Shown here: in pieces, positions 7,171 to 14,484 of the stretch | How the letters are laid out: each line of letters starts with the position of its first letter | How positions within the stretch are numbered: the stretch's first letter is position 1 | Source: CAYRJA01 sp964424455 | GTDB lineage: Bacteria; Bacteroidota; Bacteroidia; Chitinophagales; UBA10324 | DNA length: 14,484 nt | Reading direction: 5' to 3' | NCBI GenBank assembly: GCA_964424455.1 | Contig: CAYRJA010000083.1 | Coordinates: 1 to 14,484 of the forward strand | Notes under the pieces: model-generated | The model's database searches: none | Told to the model about the DNA's origin: nothing | The model's input: the letters and a program-made list of their open reading frames with translations, nothing else | Made by a program: the position numbers and the translations under genes

Positions 7171-7200
7171 AAAACAGATATTCTTAAAACAGATATTCTT
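7171..7200 (+). repeat. Perfect 15-bp tandem duplication in the acyl-CoA synthetase leader
   Basis: AAAACAGATATTCTT occurs twice head to tail (7171-7185 and 7186-7200) with no mismatch, 87 bases before the synthetase ATG, in the gap between two divergent genes. A small hairpin, CTTTTC/GAAAAG, lies just upstream (7144-7149 with 7153-7158). It may be a repeated protein-binding site or a recent slippage duplication. Confidence 0.6.
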
Positions 7201-7286
7201 TTGAAGGAACTATTCTTCCCGCTTTGTTATCAGTAATTACCTGTCAATCCTTTTATTCTTTATTTTTATTCCCAAACCTGACTACC

Positions 7287-9068
7287 ATGGAACTGAAACG
7301 ATTGTTTGATATTCCCTATTATCAAAAAGAAAAATATCCACGACAAGATGCTATCACTGCTAAAGAAAACGGGAAGTGGCACAGCTATTCTACTGATGAG
7401 TGTATTCAATATATTAATAAAGTCAGTTTTGCTCTTATGGCAAGTAATATTTTGCCCGGAGATAAGATTTCTATAATAGCTAACAATCGTCCCGAATGGA
7501 ATTTTATTGACTACGGCGCTATGCAGGCAGGAGTGGTGAATGTGCCGGTGTATCCTACTATCAGTGAGGATGATTATGTATATATCTTTAATGATGCTGA
7601 AACTAAAATAGTTTTTGTTTCATCAGAAGAATTGTACAACAAAGTACAGAACATTCGTAACAGGGTTCCTTCTATTAAAGAAGTTTTTACTTTTAATGAA
7701 GTTGCCGGAGCAACACACTGGACACAGTTTTTAAAGCGTGGAGAAAATGGCGACGCAACTAAATTAGAAGCCATTAAATCATCAATACACGAAGAAGATA
7801 TAAGCACCATTATTTACACATCTGGCACATCAGGATTTCCGAAAGGAGTGATGCTGTCACACAAAAATGTAATGGCGGATATTCTTGGTGCAAAGCATAT
7901 TATGCCGGTGGACCAACGCCACCGTGCTATCAGTTTTCTGCCGCTGAATCACTCTTTTGAAAAGATGATAGTTTATCTCTATATGACTTTCGGGTTGGCA
8001 ATTTATTATGCAGAAAGTATAGACACGCTGGGGGACAATATTCGGGAAGTAAAGCCACACATCTTCACTGCTGTTCCGCGTGTGGTGGAAAAGGTGTATG
8101 AAAAAATTATTGCAAAAGGAATGGAGTTGAAAAGAATCAAGCGTGCATTATTTTTCTGGGCAGTTCGGTTGGGTGAGAAATGGGATAACCAAAATCCTCC
8201 CGGCGGCTTGTATATGCTAAAATTAAAAATTGCACGCAAACTGATTTTTAGCAAATGGCTGGAAGCGCTCGGCGGACAAACCAAGCTGATTGTAACAGGT
8301 TCTGCGCCTATGCAACAAAAATTACTTCGTGTTTTTACTGCAGCCGGTATTCGCATGATGGAAGGTTACGGTTTAACAGAAACTTCTCCTGCCATGTGTG
8401 TGAACCGTTACAACCTTGACGAAAACATGATTGGCACAGTAGGAAAACCATTAGATGGCGTTCAGGTAAAGATTGCAGAAGATGGCGAAATACTTTGCAA
8501 AGGAGATATTGTAATGATGGGTTATTATAAACGACCTGACTTAACAGCAGAAGCTATTGATAAAGACGGGTGGTTGAAAACCGGAGATATAGGTGAATTT
8601 ATAAATGGAGAGTATCTGAAGATAACAGATAGAAAAAAAGAATTATTGAAAACTTCAGGGGGAAAATATGTGGCTCCACAACCGGTTGAAAATAAATTTA
8701 AAGAATCTCCATTGATTGAGCAGATGATGGTAGTAGGGGACAAGCGGAAATTTGTAACAGCCCTGATTGTGCCGACAATGGCTAATCTTAAAAACTGGTG
8801 TGAAAAGAAGAACCTGAAATTCAATAGCGTGGAAGAAATGTTACAATCATCGCAGGTGATTAAGAAGTATCAGGAAATTGTGGATGAAATGAATGGACAC
8901 TTCGGACATATTGAGCAGATAAAAAAATTCAGACTGATAAAAGATGAATGGACAACGCTTGGAGGAGAATTGACCCCAACTTTAAAACTGAAACGAAGAA
9001 TTCTGGAAAAGAAATATGAGAGTGTGATTGACAGTATGTATGGTGAGAATATCAGTAACGAGGTGTAA
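7287..9068 (+). CDS. Long-chain fatty acid--CoA ligase (AMP-forming)
   Basis: This enzyme activates long-chain fatty acids to acyl-CoA through an acyl-AMP intermediate, feeding beta-oxidation or lipid synthesis. It is 593 residues from the ATG at 7287. Motifs in order are the ATP-binding loop YTSGTSGFPKG at 177-187, GYGLTET at 360-366, WLKTGDIG at 429-436, and the hinge/C-terminal segment TDRKKELLKTSGGKYVAP at 447-464. It belongs to the FAA1-like (COG1022) long-chain branch. A TTG start at 7224 would add 21 residues rich in Phe/Leu with no family match, so I chose the ATG, although no clear Shine-Dalgarno is present. The fused beta-oxidation enzyme FadN lies 254 bases downstream on the same strand, which supports a catabolic role. 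Confidence 0.92.
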   Translation: MELKRLFDIPYYQKEKYPRQDAITAKENGKWHSYSTDECIQYINKVSFALMASNILPGDKISIIANNRPEWNFIDYGAMQAGVVNVPVYPTISEDDYVYIFNDAETKIVFVSSEELYNKVQNIRNRVPSIKEVFTFNEVAGATHWTQFLKRGENGDATKLEAIKSSIHEEDISTIIYTSGTSGFPKGVMLSHKNVMADILGAKHIMPVDQRHRAISFLPLNHSFEKMIVYLYMTFGLAIYYAESIDTLGDNIREVKPHIFTAVPRVVEKVYEKIIAKGMELKRIKRALFFWAVRLGEKWDNQNPPGGLYMLKLKIARKLIFSKWLEALGGQTKLIVTGSAPMQQKLLRVFTAAGIRMMEGYGLTETSPAMCVNRYNLDENMIGTVGKPLDGVQVKIAEDGEILCKGDIVMMGYYKRPDLTAEAIDKDGWLKTGDIGEFINGEYLKITDRKKELLKTSGGKYVAPQPVENKFKESPLIEQMMVVGDKRKFVTALIVPTMANLKNWCEKKNLKFNSVEEMLQSSQVIKKYQEIVDEMNGHFGHIEQIKKFRLIKDEWTTLGGELTPTLKLKRRILEKKYESVIDSMYGENISNEV

Positions 9069-9290
9069 AACACATTTTATTACCACATGAAATTAACCTG
9101 CTGTCAGTCAATCAGTATATTTCCTAAAGAAATAAATCTGATAAATAGTAAACTTCCGATACAGTTTCTCTTAATCTTATTACGACGATAAAAAACTAAC
9201 CTTATCAGAAAATGAGAGCATAAAAAAGATTAATCAACTAATTGTTAAACTAAAAAAGAAAAAATAAAGTTACAGAAACACTATACTTTG

Positions 9291-9320
9291 TACTTGATAC
9301 TAAAATACTTGAAACTAATA
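9291..9320 (+). repeat. Near-perfect 15-bp tandem repeat in the fadN leader
   Basis: TACTTGATACTAAAA (9291-9305) and TACTTGAAACTAATA (9306-9320) match at 13 of 15 positions and end two bases before the ATG. Directly upstream is TATACTTTG (9282-9290), a -7-like box with one extra spacer base. If that is the promoter, the repeats fill the whole 5' leader. The rest of the 254-base gap is AT-rich with no clear terminator. Confidence 0.5.
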
Positions 9321-9322
9321 CT

Positions 9323-11725
9323 ATGAATCGCTCAATAAAAAAAGTTGCCGTACTTGGTTCCGGTGTAATGGGAAGCCGGATTGCTTGTCACTTTGCCAAT
9401 ATCGGAGTGCAGGTGTTACTGCTCGATATTGCACCTAAAGAATTATCCGACGAAGAGAAAAAGAAAAATCTTTCACTCGACCATCCTGTAGTGAAGAACA
9501 GAATAGTTAATTCATCCTTACAATCTACGCTCAAATCCAATCCGTCACCGATTTATGATTTGAAATTTGCACACCGGATTACAACAGGAAATTTTACTGA
9601 TAACCTGAAGGACATCGCTTCCTGCGATTGGATAATTGAAGTGGTAGTTGAAAACCTGAAAGTCAAACAATCAGTTTTTGAACAGGTTGAAAAATACCGC
9701 AGACCCGGAACACTGATTACTTCTAATACTTCCGGAATTCCAATTCATTTAATGACGGAAGGAAGAAGTGAAGATTTCCAAAAACATTTTTGCGGCACAC
9801 ACTTCTTTAACCCACCGCGCTATTTGCGCTTACTGGAAATTATTCCCACACCGAAAACAGATAAAAGTGTTATTGATTTTCTGTTACACTATGGTGATTT
9901 GTACCTCGGCAAACAAACCGTTTTGTGCAAGGACACTCCCGCATTTATCGCTAACCGTATTGGTGTATATGGTGTGTTCAGCATTTTTCATTTGATGGAA
10001 CAGATGGGCTTTACAGTGGATGAAGTGGACAAACTCACCGGACCTGCTATTGGTCGCCCTAAGTCTGCAACTTTTCGTACTGCCGATGTCATTGGCATTG
10101 ACACATTAGTGAAAGTAGCAAATTTTGTCTATGAAACTTGTCCGAAAGATGAAGCGCGTGAGTTATTCCACATTCCCGGCTTTGTACAGCAGTTGGTGGA
10201 CAAAAAATTTTTTGGCGACAAAACAAAGCAAGGTTTTTACAAAGTAGTTAAGAACAAAGAAGGCAAAAAAGAATTTTGGGCAGTCAATCCTGCAACAGGA
10301 GAATATCAACTGAATCCCAAACCTAAATTCGCTACTCTTGAACAACTCAAGCAAACCGATGACCTGCGTATCAAACTGAAAATAGCTGTTACAGGAAAAG
10401 ATAAAGCGGGAGACTTCTACCGGAACTTTTTCTATGGATTGTTTGCATATATCAGCAACCGTATTCCTGAAATAAGTGATGAAGTTTATCGCTTGGATGA
10501 TGGAATGATTGCCGGCTTCGGATGGGAGTTAGGACCATTTGCTACCTGGGATGCAATGGGCGTTCAGGAAAGTGTTACAGCGATGGAAGCAGCCGGAAAG
10601 AAGCCCGCACAATGGGTTTATGACATGCTGGCTGCCGGAAACAAAACATTTTATAAAGTAGAGAAAGGAAGGAAACTCTGTTACGACATTGCTTCCAAAT
10701 CCTACAAATCCATTCCCGGAACGGATGCATTTATCATTCTCGAAAACTTCAGTGAGAATGTAGTATGGTCAAATGCAGGCGCACGATTGCTTGATATTGG
10801 TGATGGAGTACTCGACATGGAGTTCCGGACGAAAATGAACACCATCGGGAGTGAAGTGATTGAAGGAATTCATAAGTCAATAGATATTGCAGAGAAAGAT
10901 TTTCGTGGATTGGTGATTGGAAATGACAGTGCAAACTTTTCTGCCGGAGCTAATCTCGCTATGATGCTGATGCTGGCGGCAGAACAGGAGTTTGATGAAT
11001 TGGATATGGCGGTGCGGACTTTTCAGAATACTTCCATGCGCATTCGTTATTCATCTATTCCTGTGGTGATAGCGCCTCACGGACTGACACTGGGCGGCGG
11101 ATGTGAGTTTACCCTTCATGCAGATAAAGTAGTGGCTTCTCCCGAAACTTATATCGGTCTTGTAGAGTTCGGAGTAGGAATTATTCCCGGCGGCGGCGGC
11201 ACTAAGGAAATGACACTGCGTGCATCGGATGCTTTCAGAGAAGGAGAAATTGAATTTCCGGAACTGCAGAGGAGATTGTTGAATATTGCCACAGCAAAAG
11301 TTTCTACTTCAGCACAGGAAGCGTTCAATATGGGTATTTTCAAAAACGGACGGGATAAAGTGGTGATGAATCAGAACCGTCTGATTGCCGAAGCCAAATC
11401 TGCTGTAACAGAATTAGCGGATGCCGGTTATACTCAGCCCGTTCCACGCAATGACATAGAAGTGTTAGGTCGTTCAGCGCTTGGTACATTTCTTACAGGT
11501 ATTAATGGAATGTTTACCGGAAATTATATGACGGAACATGACAAATTCATTTCTCAGAAATTAGCTTATGTAATGAGCGGTGGCGATTTATCACAGCCCA
11601 CAAGAGTGAGCGAACAATACCTGCTGGATCTGGAGCGTGAAGCATTTCTTTCATTGGTTACCACTAAGAAATCTATGGAACGAATCCAAAGTATTCTGAC
11701 TACCGGAAAACCACTGAGAAATTAA
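9323..11725 (+). CDS. fadN: Fused 3-hydroxyacyl-CoA dehydrogenase / enoyl-CoA hydratase (FadN type)
   Basis: This two-domain beta-oxidation enzyme hydrates enoyl-CoA and oxidises 3-hydroxyacyl-CoA with NAD. The dehydrogenase comes first: NAD-binding GSGVMGSRIA at residues 12-21, NTSGIP at 135-140, and GTHFFNPP at 158-165 with catalytic His160 and partner Glu172, then KDTPAFIANRIG at 203-214. Dehydrogenase C-terminal domains run to about residue 430. The hydratase domain follows: GNDSANFSAGANL (533-545, oxyanion-hole region), HGLTLGGGCE (586-595) with Glu595, and GLVEFGVGIIPGGGGTKE (612-629) with Glu615. This order (dehydrogenase then hydratase) is that of Bacillus FadN, the reverse of E. coli FadB, and 800 residues is the usual FadN size. 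The thiolase and acyl-CoA dehydrogenase that often follow fadN are missing here; the next gene is convergent. Confidence 0.93.
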   Translation: MNRSIKKVAVLGSGVMGSRIACHFANIGVQVLLLDIAPKELSDEEKKKNLSLDHPVVKNRIVNSSLQSTLKSNPSPIYDLKFAHRITTGNFTDNLKDIASCDWIIEVVVENLKVKQSVFEQVEKYRRPGTLITSNTSGIPIHLMTEGRSEDFQKHFCGTHFFNPPRYLRLLEIIPTPKTDKSVIDFLLHYGDLYLGKQTVLCKDTPAFIANRIGVYGVFSIFHLMEQMGFTVDEVDKLTGPAIGRPKSATFRTADVIGIDTLVKVANFVYETCPKDEARELFHIPGFVQQLVDKKFFGDKTKQGFYKVVKNKEGKKEFWAVNPATGEYQLNPKPKFATLEQLKQTDDLRIKLKIAVTGKDKAGDFYRNFFYGLFAYISNRIPEISDEVYRLDDGMIAGFGWELGPFATWDAMGVQESVTAMEAAGKKPAQWVYDMLAAGNKTFYKVEKGRKLCYDIASKSYKSIPGTDAFIILENFSENVVWSNAGARLLDIGDGVLDMEFRTKMNTIGSEVIEGIHKSIDIAEKDFRGLVIGNDSANFSAGANLAMMLMLAAEQEFDELDMAVRTFQNTSMRIRYSSIPVVIAPHGLTLGGGCEFTLHADKVVASPETYIGLVEFGVGIIPGGGGTKEMTLRASDAFREGEIEFPELQRRLLNIATAKVSTSAQEAFNMGIFKNGRDKVVMNQNRLIAEAKSAVTELADAGYTQPVPRNDIEVLGRSALGTFLTGINGMFTGNYMTEHDKFISQKLAYVMSGGDLSQPTRVSEQYLLDLEREAFLSLVTTKKSMERIQSILTTGKPLRN

Positions 11726-11742
11726 TCAGTAGAGAAACAGCG

Positions 11743-11755
11743 AACTGTAACAGTT
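11743..11755. promoter_or_regulatory. Dyad AACTG-TAA-CAGTT in a convergent intergenic gap
   Basis: This is a 5-bp perfect dyad with a TAA centre, 18 bases after the fadN stop and 24 bases before the end of the convergent phosphatase gene. It shares its 11-base core (ACTGTAACAGT, the complement of ACTGTTACAGT) with the dyad upstream of the TSUP gene. There is no T tract, so it is not a convincing terminator. It fits better as one copy of the repeated CTGTWACAG word. Confidence 0.35.
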
Positions 11756-11778
11756 GCGGGACAGAGCGAGAAGGTAGA

Positions 11779-13011
11779 TTATTTCCCAAAGAAGCGACAG
11801 GAGAGCAGACTGACATCATCAGTAAACATTTGCTTCCCTTTGAAAGTGACTAACTCATCAACCAACTCATTGTTGAAGGTTTCAACTTTCTTATGGTGAT
11901 TTAATTTGACAAATTCAGTTAAACGCTCGATGCCAAAAGGTTGCTTTTTCTCATTTTCCACTTCGGTCAGCCCATCGGTGTAACAGAGCAGAAAACCTTC
12001 CTTTACCACAGCGCTTCCGCAAGTAATTCTGGGAAGTTTTTCAAATACGCCCAATAGTGTACAGCCCTCTTCTAAAAATCTTATCTCATTGTTCTGTACC
12101 AATATTGAAGGCACATGACCCGCATTAATATATTGCAAAGTCTGATTGGCAAAATTGTAATGAGCAAGAAACAGGGTAATGAATTTCTCGCCGCGGGTAA
12201 TCTCGTTCACTTTCACATTCAAATCCTGAATAATTTTTTTCAGTGAACTTTCCTGTTTCACAATCAGTCGCAGGCTTGCCTGAAAATTAGCCATTACCAA
12301 AGCGGCTGCCACACCGTGACCTGAAATATCGCCGATGCAAAAAATGTATTCATTCTCATTCAGCTTTATAGCATCATAGTAATCTCCGCCGACATCCAAG
12401 TGGGGGAGGTAGATGGCATCCATTTCCATTCGCTCATCCTTAGGAAGATTTTCAGGAATGAGCATGGTTTGCATTTTTCCGGCAAGCTCTAATTCTTTCA
12501 CTAAACTTTCCCGTTTCAACTGCTCCTTAAACAATTTCTTGTTTTCAATAGCAACGGCAATGATGTTCGAAATGGTTTGAATATAATTTAACCTGTCATC
12601 AAGCGATAAGTTAACTCCTCCGAGTAAAGTGTAGGCAAGCGGCTGCTCTTTGTGAAACACCGGAATAATAATATCAAACTCCTGAGCAAAGGGATGTTTA
12701 TCCTTTTTCAGAGAAGTAACAGAATTAAAGCTGAGTAACTCTCTTTTGTGAATACTGCGGACAAATTTCTCTGTAACACCATAATGGTTATCACACTTCC
12801 AGTTACTGAACAAAGTGAATACTGCAATTTTACCTATGCCTATTTCCTTCACTAAAATATCTTCATACAGTTTCAGCAGTCCGGAAGATGAAAGGTTGTT
12901 GTTAATCGCCTGAGTAATTTCCAAAAGGGAATTCAGTTCAGCCGTTTTTATATTCAACTGATCTTGTAAAAACTGAGAAGATAATTTCTTTTCGCCCGCT
13001 TCCGCTTTCAT
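11779..13011 (-). CDS. GAF-like/SpoIIE-type PP2C serine phosphatase
   Basis: This soluble 410-residue signalling phosphatase has the layout of RsbU/RsbP-type regulators, which dephosphorylate anti-sigma-factor antagonists. An N-terminal helix is followed by a GAF-like sensor (about residues 25-158). A coiled linker (about 155-186) ends in the family motif AGKMQTMLIP. The SpoIIE domain follows, with metal-binding VGGDYYD at 207-213, GDISGHG at 227-233, NAGHVP at 296-301, YTDGLTE at 344-350 and TDDVSLL at 397-403. The metal-ligand aspartates are all present, so it should be active. The ATG at 13009-13011 is preferred over a TTG 12 bases upstream. No anti-sigma or STAS gene is visible beside it, so its target is unknown. 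The ABC permease gene lies 118 bases upstream on the same strand. Confidence 0.9.
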   Translation of the reverse strand: MKAEAGEKKLSSQFLQDQLNIKTAELNSLLEITQAINNNLSSSGLLKLYEDILVKEIGIGKIAVFTLFSNWKCDNHYGVTEKFVRSIHKRELLSFNSVTSLKKDKHPFAQEFDIIIPVFHKEQPLAYTLLGGVNLSLDDRLNYIQTISNIIAVAIENKKLFKEQLKRESLVKELELAGKMQTMLIPENLPKDERMEMDAIYLPHLDVGGDYYDAIKLNENEYIFCIGDISGHGVAAALVMANFQASLRLIVKQESSLKKIIQDLNVKVNEITRGEKFITLFLAHYNFANQTLQYINAGHVPSILVQNNEIRFLEEGCTLLGVFEKLPRITCGSAVVKEGFLLCYTDGLTEVENEKKQPFGIERLTEFVKLNHHKKVETFNNELVDELVTFKGKQMFTDDVSLLSCRFFGK

Positions 13012-13097
13012 AGGATATATCAAGGGTTAAAAGTAAAACAGTTAATTATTGAATTTTGATTCTCTGTTTGCTATTCAGTGTGGAGAAAGAATAATTC

Positions 13098-13113
13098 GTA
13101 CAACAATTTGTAC
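13098..13113. promoter_or_regulatory. Short dyad between the permease and phosphatase genes
   Basis: GTACAA-CAAT-TTGTAC is a perfect 6-bp dyad upstream of the phosphatase gene and after the permease stop codon. No T tract follows on the minus strand, so it is not a good terminator. It could be an operator. The evidence is symmetry alone. Confidence 0.25.
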
Positions 13114-13129
13114 AGATGTAGAACGACGA

Positions 13130-14368
13130 TTATTTGAATTTAGTCTTTACATCAAGCGTATCGCGCAGACCATTGCCCAAAAGATTGAAGGCAAGAACTA
13201 AAATCATAATGGCAATACCCGGAATAATGGCAAGATATGGAGTAGAGGAAATAATAAATCCGTAGTTATCCTTAATCATGCTTCCCCATGAAGGAGTGGG
13301 CGGCTGAACACCGATACCCAGAAAACTTAACCCCGCTTCTATCAGAATAGCTGAGGCAAATTTTGCTGCGGCTATCACTAAAACAGGACCTATGATGTTG
13401 GGAAGAATATGCCTGAAGATAATTCTCAGGTCTTTGAACCCAAGCGCTTTTGCCGCCTCTACATATTGCATTTCACGGATGCCCATTACCTGTCCGCGAA
13501 TGATGCGCGCCACTTCTACCCACATGGTTAAGCCCACAGCGAAAAATATTTGCCAGAATCCTTTTCCAAGAGCAAGCGTGATGGCAAACACTAATAGCAA
13601 AGTAGGTATTGCCCAAATCACATTAATCAGCCAGGAGATAATTTTGTCCACCCATCCGAGATAGAAACCTGCCAGAGCGCCGAGTGTAATACCGATTATC
13701 AGTGAAATAAGTACTGCCACTAAACCAACAGAAAGTGAAACACGAACACCGAGAATCAACCGGCTGAAAATATCTCTTCCGTAAGTATCAGTGCCCAGCC
13801 AGAACCGGCGACTGACAATATTTTCGCTCTCTGCTTCCTTCTGTAAATCTTTAAGTGATACCGTTATTTCTTTTTCATCCAGATTTATAAATGTTACAGA
13901 ATCGGCTGTTACAGTTTCAGAAGAATGAGAAAGCGAGTTGGCATAAACCACATCAGCCAGCGAATAAGTTCTCTGTTCGGGTTCTAATCCTTCACCCATA
14001 AAAACCGAAACAAGCAACTTATCATTTTCAATTTTGTAATTAAGTATGGGAATCATCCGGTAATCATTCTCCTTACCAAAGAGCATAGTAGAAAAAATAT
14101 TACTGCCGGAAGATTGCTTCTCTTTTCGCACTAACAGAAACCTCATCTTAAATCCCGGGCGCTGTAAAGAAATTTCAGGAATGATTTCATTGGCATCCGG
14201 AGTTTTGTCTGGGATAATCAAGTAACCGAGAACAGCTATCACTGCTGAAATCACGATAAGAAAAAGCCCGGCAAGAGCCGTTTTGTTTTTTTTCAGTTGC
14301 CTGAATGCTCTGGCAGCAGGAGTGTCGAACGAGGCATTATCCGGAAATATTTTTTTTCTGCTGAACAT
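13130..14368 (-). CDS. DppC/OppC-type ABC transporter permease with a large extracytoplasmic insertion
   Basis: This inner-membrane permease is of the peptide/nickel ABC importer type (BPD_transp_1 family). After a cytoplasmic start and TM1 (about residues 31-52) there is a hydrophilic insertion of about 135 residues (53-188). The conserved core follows: LGTDTYGRDIFSR (191-203), TM segments at about 209-236, 247-268, 270-290, 325-345 and 377-398, the EAA loop (EAAKALGF...FRHILPN, 304-323) that contacts the ATPase, and GLSFLGIGVQPP (346-357). Typical DppC is about 300 residues, so at 412 this one is clearly longer because of the insertion between TM1 and the core. No ATPase or binding protein is seen; they may lie beyond the right edge. 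A weak -7-like TATCTTGC lies just upstream of the ATG. The substrate is probably peptides (family knowledge), not shown here. Confidence 0.9.
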   Translation of the reverse strand: MFSRKKIFPDNASFDTPAARAFRQLKKNKTALAGLFLIVISAVIAVLGYLIIPDKTPDANEIIPEISLQRPGFKMRFLLVRKEKQSSGSNIFSTMLFGKENDYRMIPILNYKIENDKLLVSVFMGEGLEPEQRTYSLADVVYANSLSHSSETVTADSVTFINLDEKEITVSLKDLQKEAESENIVSRRFWLGTDTYGRDIFSRLILGVRVSLSVGLVAVLISLIIGITLGALAGFYLGWVDKIISWLINVIWAIPTLLLVFAITLALGKGFWQIFFAVGLTMWVEVARIIRGQVMGIREMQYVEAAKALGFKDLRIIFRHILPNIIGPVLVIAAAKFASAILIEAGLSFLGIGVQPPTPSWGSMIKDNYGFIISSTPYLAIIPGIAIMILVLAFNLLGNGLRDTLDVKTKFK

Positions 14369-14484
14369 CAGTGACTTTCGGGGGCAAGATAATTTGCTTT
14401 ATCCGGTATTTGAAAAATCATTACTACCGCTGCAGGGCTTTCGGGTCTAAAATAATTGATAGTCAAACTTTAAGTGGGTATAAA

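Noticed and set aside
7224..7286. TTG start extending the acyl-CoA synthetase by 21 residues
   Set aside because: The added Phe/Leu-rich stretch has no family match, and the ATG at 7287 starts exactly where homologues usually begin.
13012..13023. TTG start extending the SpoIIE-type phosphatase by 4 residues
   Set aside because: An ATG follows four codons later and is the more usual start; nothing supports the extension.

Overview
The window reads as a chromosomal segment of a member of the Bacteroidota. Three things point there: a large secreted protein with a type IX secretion (T9SS) C-terminal sorting domain; promoter -7 boxes of the TAnnTTTG type, two of them exact; and the near absence of Shine-Dalgarno sequences. 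The DNA is moderately AT-rich. A futalosine-pathway menaquinone gene and a fused beta-oxidation enzyme of the FadN layout fit an aerobic or respiring, fatty-acid-using bacteroidete. I cannot name a genus.

Left end (1-2436), the accessory part: a short DnaB-like RecA-fold ATPase (2-1051) is followed 13 bases later by what looks like a complete retron. A 10-bp perfect inverted repeat (1065-1074 with 1219-1228) encloses two small hairpins and one long hairpin, the expected msr-msd layout. Ten bases after it comes a reverse transcriptase (1239-2336) with the retron-diagnostic NAxxH and VTG motifs. No effector gene follows it, so the DnaB-like ATPase is the only candidate partner in view. This is the most interesting part of the window. 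A 14-bp imperfect inverted repeat starts at the base after the reverse-transcriptase stop codon.

Middle (2448-7130): mqnC for menaquinone synthesis has its own near-leaderless promoter. A TSUP/TauE-type anion exporter with a TTG start follows, preceded by a perfect dyad. A strong bidirectional terminator separates it from a convergent 838-residue T9SS cargo protein that carries three exact 90-residue tandem domains.

Right part (7131-14484): an acyl-CoA synthetase and a FadN-type 3-hydroxyacyl-CoA dehydrogenase/enoyl-CoA hydratase lie in tandem and cover activation plus two steps of beta-oxidation. Each has a 15-bp tandem repeat in its leader. On the opposite strand are a GAF-like/SpoIIE-type PP2C phosphatase and a DppC/OppC-type ABC permease with an unusually large extracytoplasmic insertion.

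Across the whole window the palindrome CTGTWACAG occurs 11 times, in several genes, in two coding phases and in two intergenic gaps. That is far above a base-composition expectation of about 0.1 (hand estimate). No tRNA, rRNA, CRISPR array or insertion sequence was seen, and no gene-free stretch exceeds 300 bases.
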